From contig JAEWQB010000010.1 of NCBI GenBank assembly GCA_023460395.1, positions 186,001 to 250,000 of the forward strand: 64,000 nucleotides of DNA, in the 5' to 3' direction. Made by a program: the position numbers and the translations under genes. This DNA is from Pseudomonadota bacterium (GTDB lineage: Bacteria; Desulfobacterota; Desulfovibrionia; Desulfovibrionales; Desulfovibrionaceae). The notes below the pieces were generated by a model. The model made no database searches and was not told the origin of the DNA. It saw only the letters and a program-made list of their open reading frames with translations. Below, piece after piece: positions 63,141 through 64,000 of this stretch (the stretch's first letter is position 1; each line of letters opens with the position of its first letter).

Positions 63141-64000
63141 CTATCCATTGGAATGCGTAATCGGGAGAGGTTTCACCGCGACGCCACGTCCCGGCAACAT
63201 CCAGTCAGGTTCTGAAAACAGCCCTACGGCAGTCGTGTTATCTTCCACAGGAGCAATATCCATAAGGCCGAAGCGTTCCGCCACCACCCCACGCTGGTCG
63301 CGGCGGATATGCGCACCCTCGTCTTCGCCAAACACCGGCATGTAGGTTACGCCCACAGCGTCCAACATACTCACGTATCCAATGATGTCAGGGGGATACG
63401 CTGCATCTACCTTGCCTGCGAGAAGACGCAGAAATCCCGGTTCCCTAAACCGCTCCAGACATTGCACACCAATGGGGCAAGGCCGTGATTCAAGGCAAGG
63501 AGAGCAGGACAAGGCAACCTGCCAGACGCGATGCCCCAGTCCGTAAGGACCAGTTTCGTGCGCCCATGCCGAGGAAAGGAAAAACGCATGTACGGGCGTG
63601 CCCAGATGCGCCGCTAAATGCATGGTGCCCGTATCCGGTGTGAGCAACACATCCAGTTGCCCCACACGATCCGTCAATTCAGCCCAGTCCGTGCGCCCCA
63701 CTCTGTTGTCCGTGCGTTGCAGGAGCGGACCCGAAAACTCCCGCATAAGCTGGTGAGCCAGTTGCGCCTCCGTTTTAGTACCAAACAGCGTCACCGACGG
63801 GCCGCCATGCGCTTCAAAGACGGCTTGCACACACTGCGCCAGTAAAGGCGTGGGCAATGACCGGCGGCTGTTTCTCCCTGCCAAGACAACACCTATGCCA
63901 CCGCCTTTGCGCATGGCTATAGGATTCACCTCTTCGGGAGCAATGGGATTCGGAGCTAAAAAGCCCCACAAATCCATCAGATTAAGAGGGCTGGTGCGCC
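63141..64000 (-). CDS. glycosyltransferase family 9 (heptosyltransferase-like), N-terminus beyond the window
   Basis: The frame is open to the right edge, and residues before the first ATG at 63977 (reading SPLNL) fit the GT9 segment, so the gene probably starts outside. Visible parts are the second GT-B half: GIGVVLAGRNSRRSLPTPLLAQ, VTLFGTKTEAQLAHQLM, and the donor-binding VGQLDVLLTPDTGTMHLAAHLGTPVHAFFLSSA. A short Cys-rich stretch CSPCLESRPCPIGVQC is typical of heptosyltransferases. A C-terminal extension of about 90 residues with no known motif follows. It would add heptose or another sugar to lipopolysaccharide core or a surface glycan. Operon with the CgeB-like gene. Confidence 0.88.
   Translation of the reverse strand, partial: RTSPLNLMDLWGFLAPNPIAPEEVNPIAMRKGGGIGVVLAGRNSRRSLPTPLLAQCVQAVFEAHGGPSVTLFGTKTEAQLAHQLMREFSGPLLQRTDNRVGRTDWAELTDRVGQLDVLLTPDTGTMHLAAHLGTPVHAFFLSSAWAHETGPYGLGHRVWQVALSCSPCLESRPCPIGVQCLERFREPGFLRLLAGKVDAAYPPDIIGYVSMLDAVGVTYMPVFGEDEGAHIRRDQRGVVAERFGLMDIAPVEDNTTAVGLFSEPDWMLPGRGVAVKPLPITHSNG

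Overview
The window looks like a chromosomal segment of a sulfate-reducing deltaproteobacterium of the Desulfovibrionaceae (Desulfovibrio or a close relative). The evidence is a complete Tmc transmembrane redox complex locus (tmcD-tmcC-tmcB-tmcA, with a tetraheme type II cytochrome c3), a pentaheme NrfA / tetraheme NrfH nitrite reductase pair, many CXXCH proteins, a high density of two-component systems, and housekeeping neighbourhoods familiar from Desulfovibrio (tpiA-secG-tRNA-Leu; S1 protein-degP-hslU-argB). Base composition is moderate in GC by eye. One stretch at about 3.1-6.2 kb is clearly more AT-rich. The taxonomic call is inference from gene content and remembered Desulfovibrio gene order.

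Layout. 0-2.5 kb: 3' end of mutS, a lipoprotein and a CI/LexA-like S24 repressor. 2.5-10.1 kb: an accessory region with a 58-residue Cys-rich protein, an AT-rich patch carrying a DUF900-type alpha/beta hydrolase convergent with an unknown protein that may be a papain-like His/Cys enzyme, a possible gene remnant, a glycine-rich autotransporter, an unpaired LuxR-type response regulator, a frameshifted CI-like regulator and a 43-residue Cys-rich ORF. 10.2-24.1 kb: housekeeping genes (tRNA-Leu, secG, tpiA, rimI, Nudix, inositol monophosphatase, mreB with a GAF protein, gcvT, rsmE, rarA, a BON lipoprotein, ettA). 24.4-26.7 kb: an acyltransferase, a gene-poor stretch with a candidate small RNA, and a TetR regulator.

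26.7-33.3 kb: nrfHA is divergent from a heme-binding hybrid histidine kinase and a sigma54-dependent response regulator. The shared intergenic region holds nested inverted repeats and a near-consensus -24/-12 promoter pointing at nrfH. 33.5-35.5 kb: an unknown protein, gluQ and tRNA-Arg. 36-48.8 kb: the tmc operon followed by an unknown gene, a universal stress protein, two single-domain response regulators and a REC-PAS-PAS kinase, then on the other strand two more kinases (one with a periplasmic CXXCH sensor) and an Rrf2-type Fe-S regulator. 49.3-64 kb: small genes, an hsp20-lonB operon, two tandem greA paralogues, hdeD, ppiC, the S1 protein, degP, hslU, argB and two glycosyltransferase-like genes, the last running off the window.

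How the genes work together. The two respiratory modules each sit beside dedicated signalling genes. The nrf module has a probable heme-sensing kinase and enhancer-binding regulator. The tmc module is followed by response regulators and kinases whose PAS domains share a C-X10-C-X2-C-P motif. Hsp20, LonB, DegP, HslU and PpiC form a protein-quality-control block on the right. Strong intrinsic terminators mark many transcription-unit ends.
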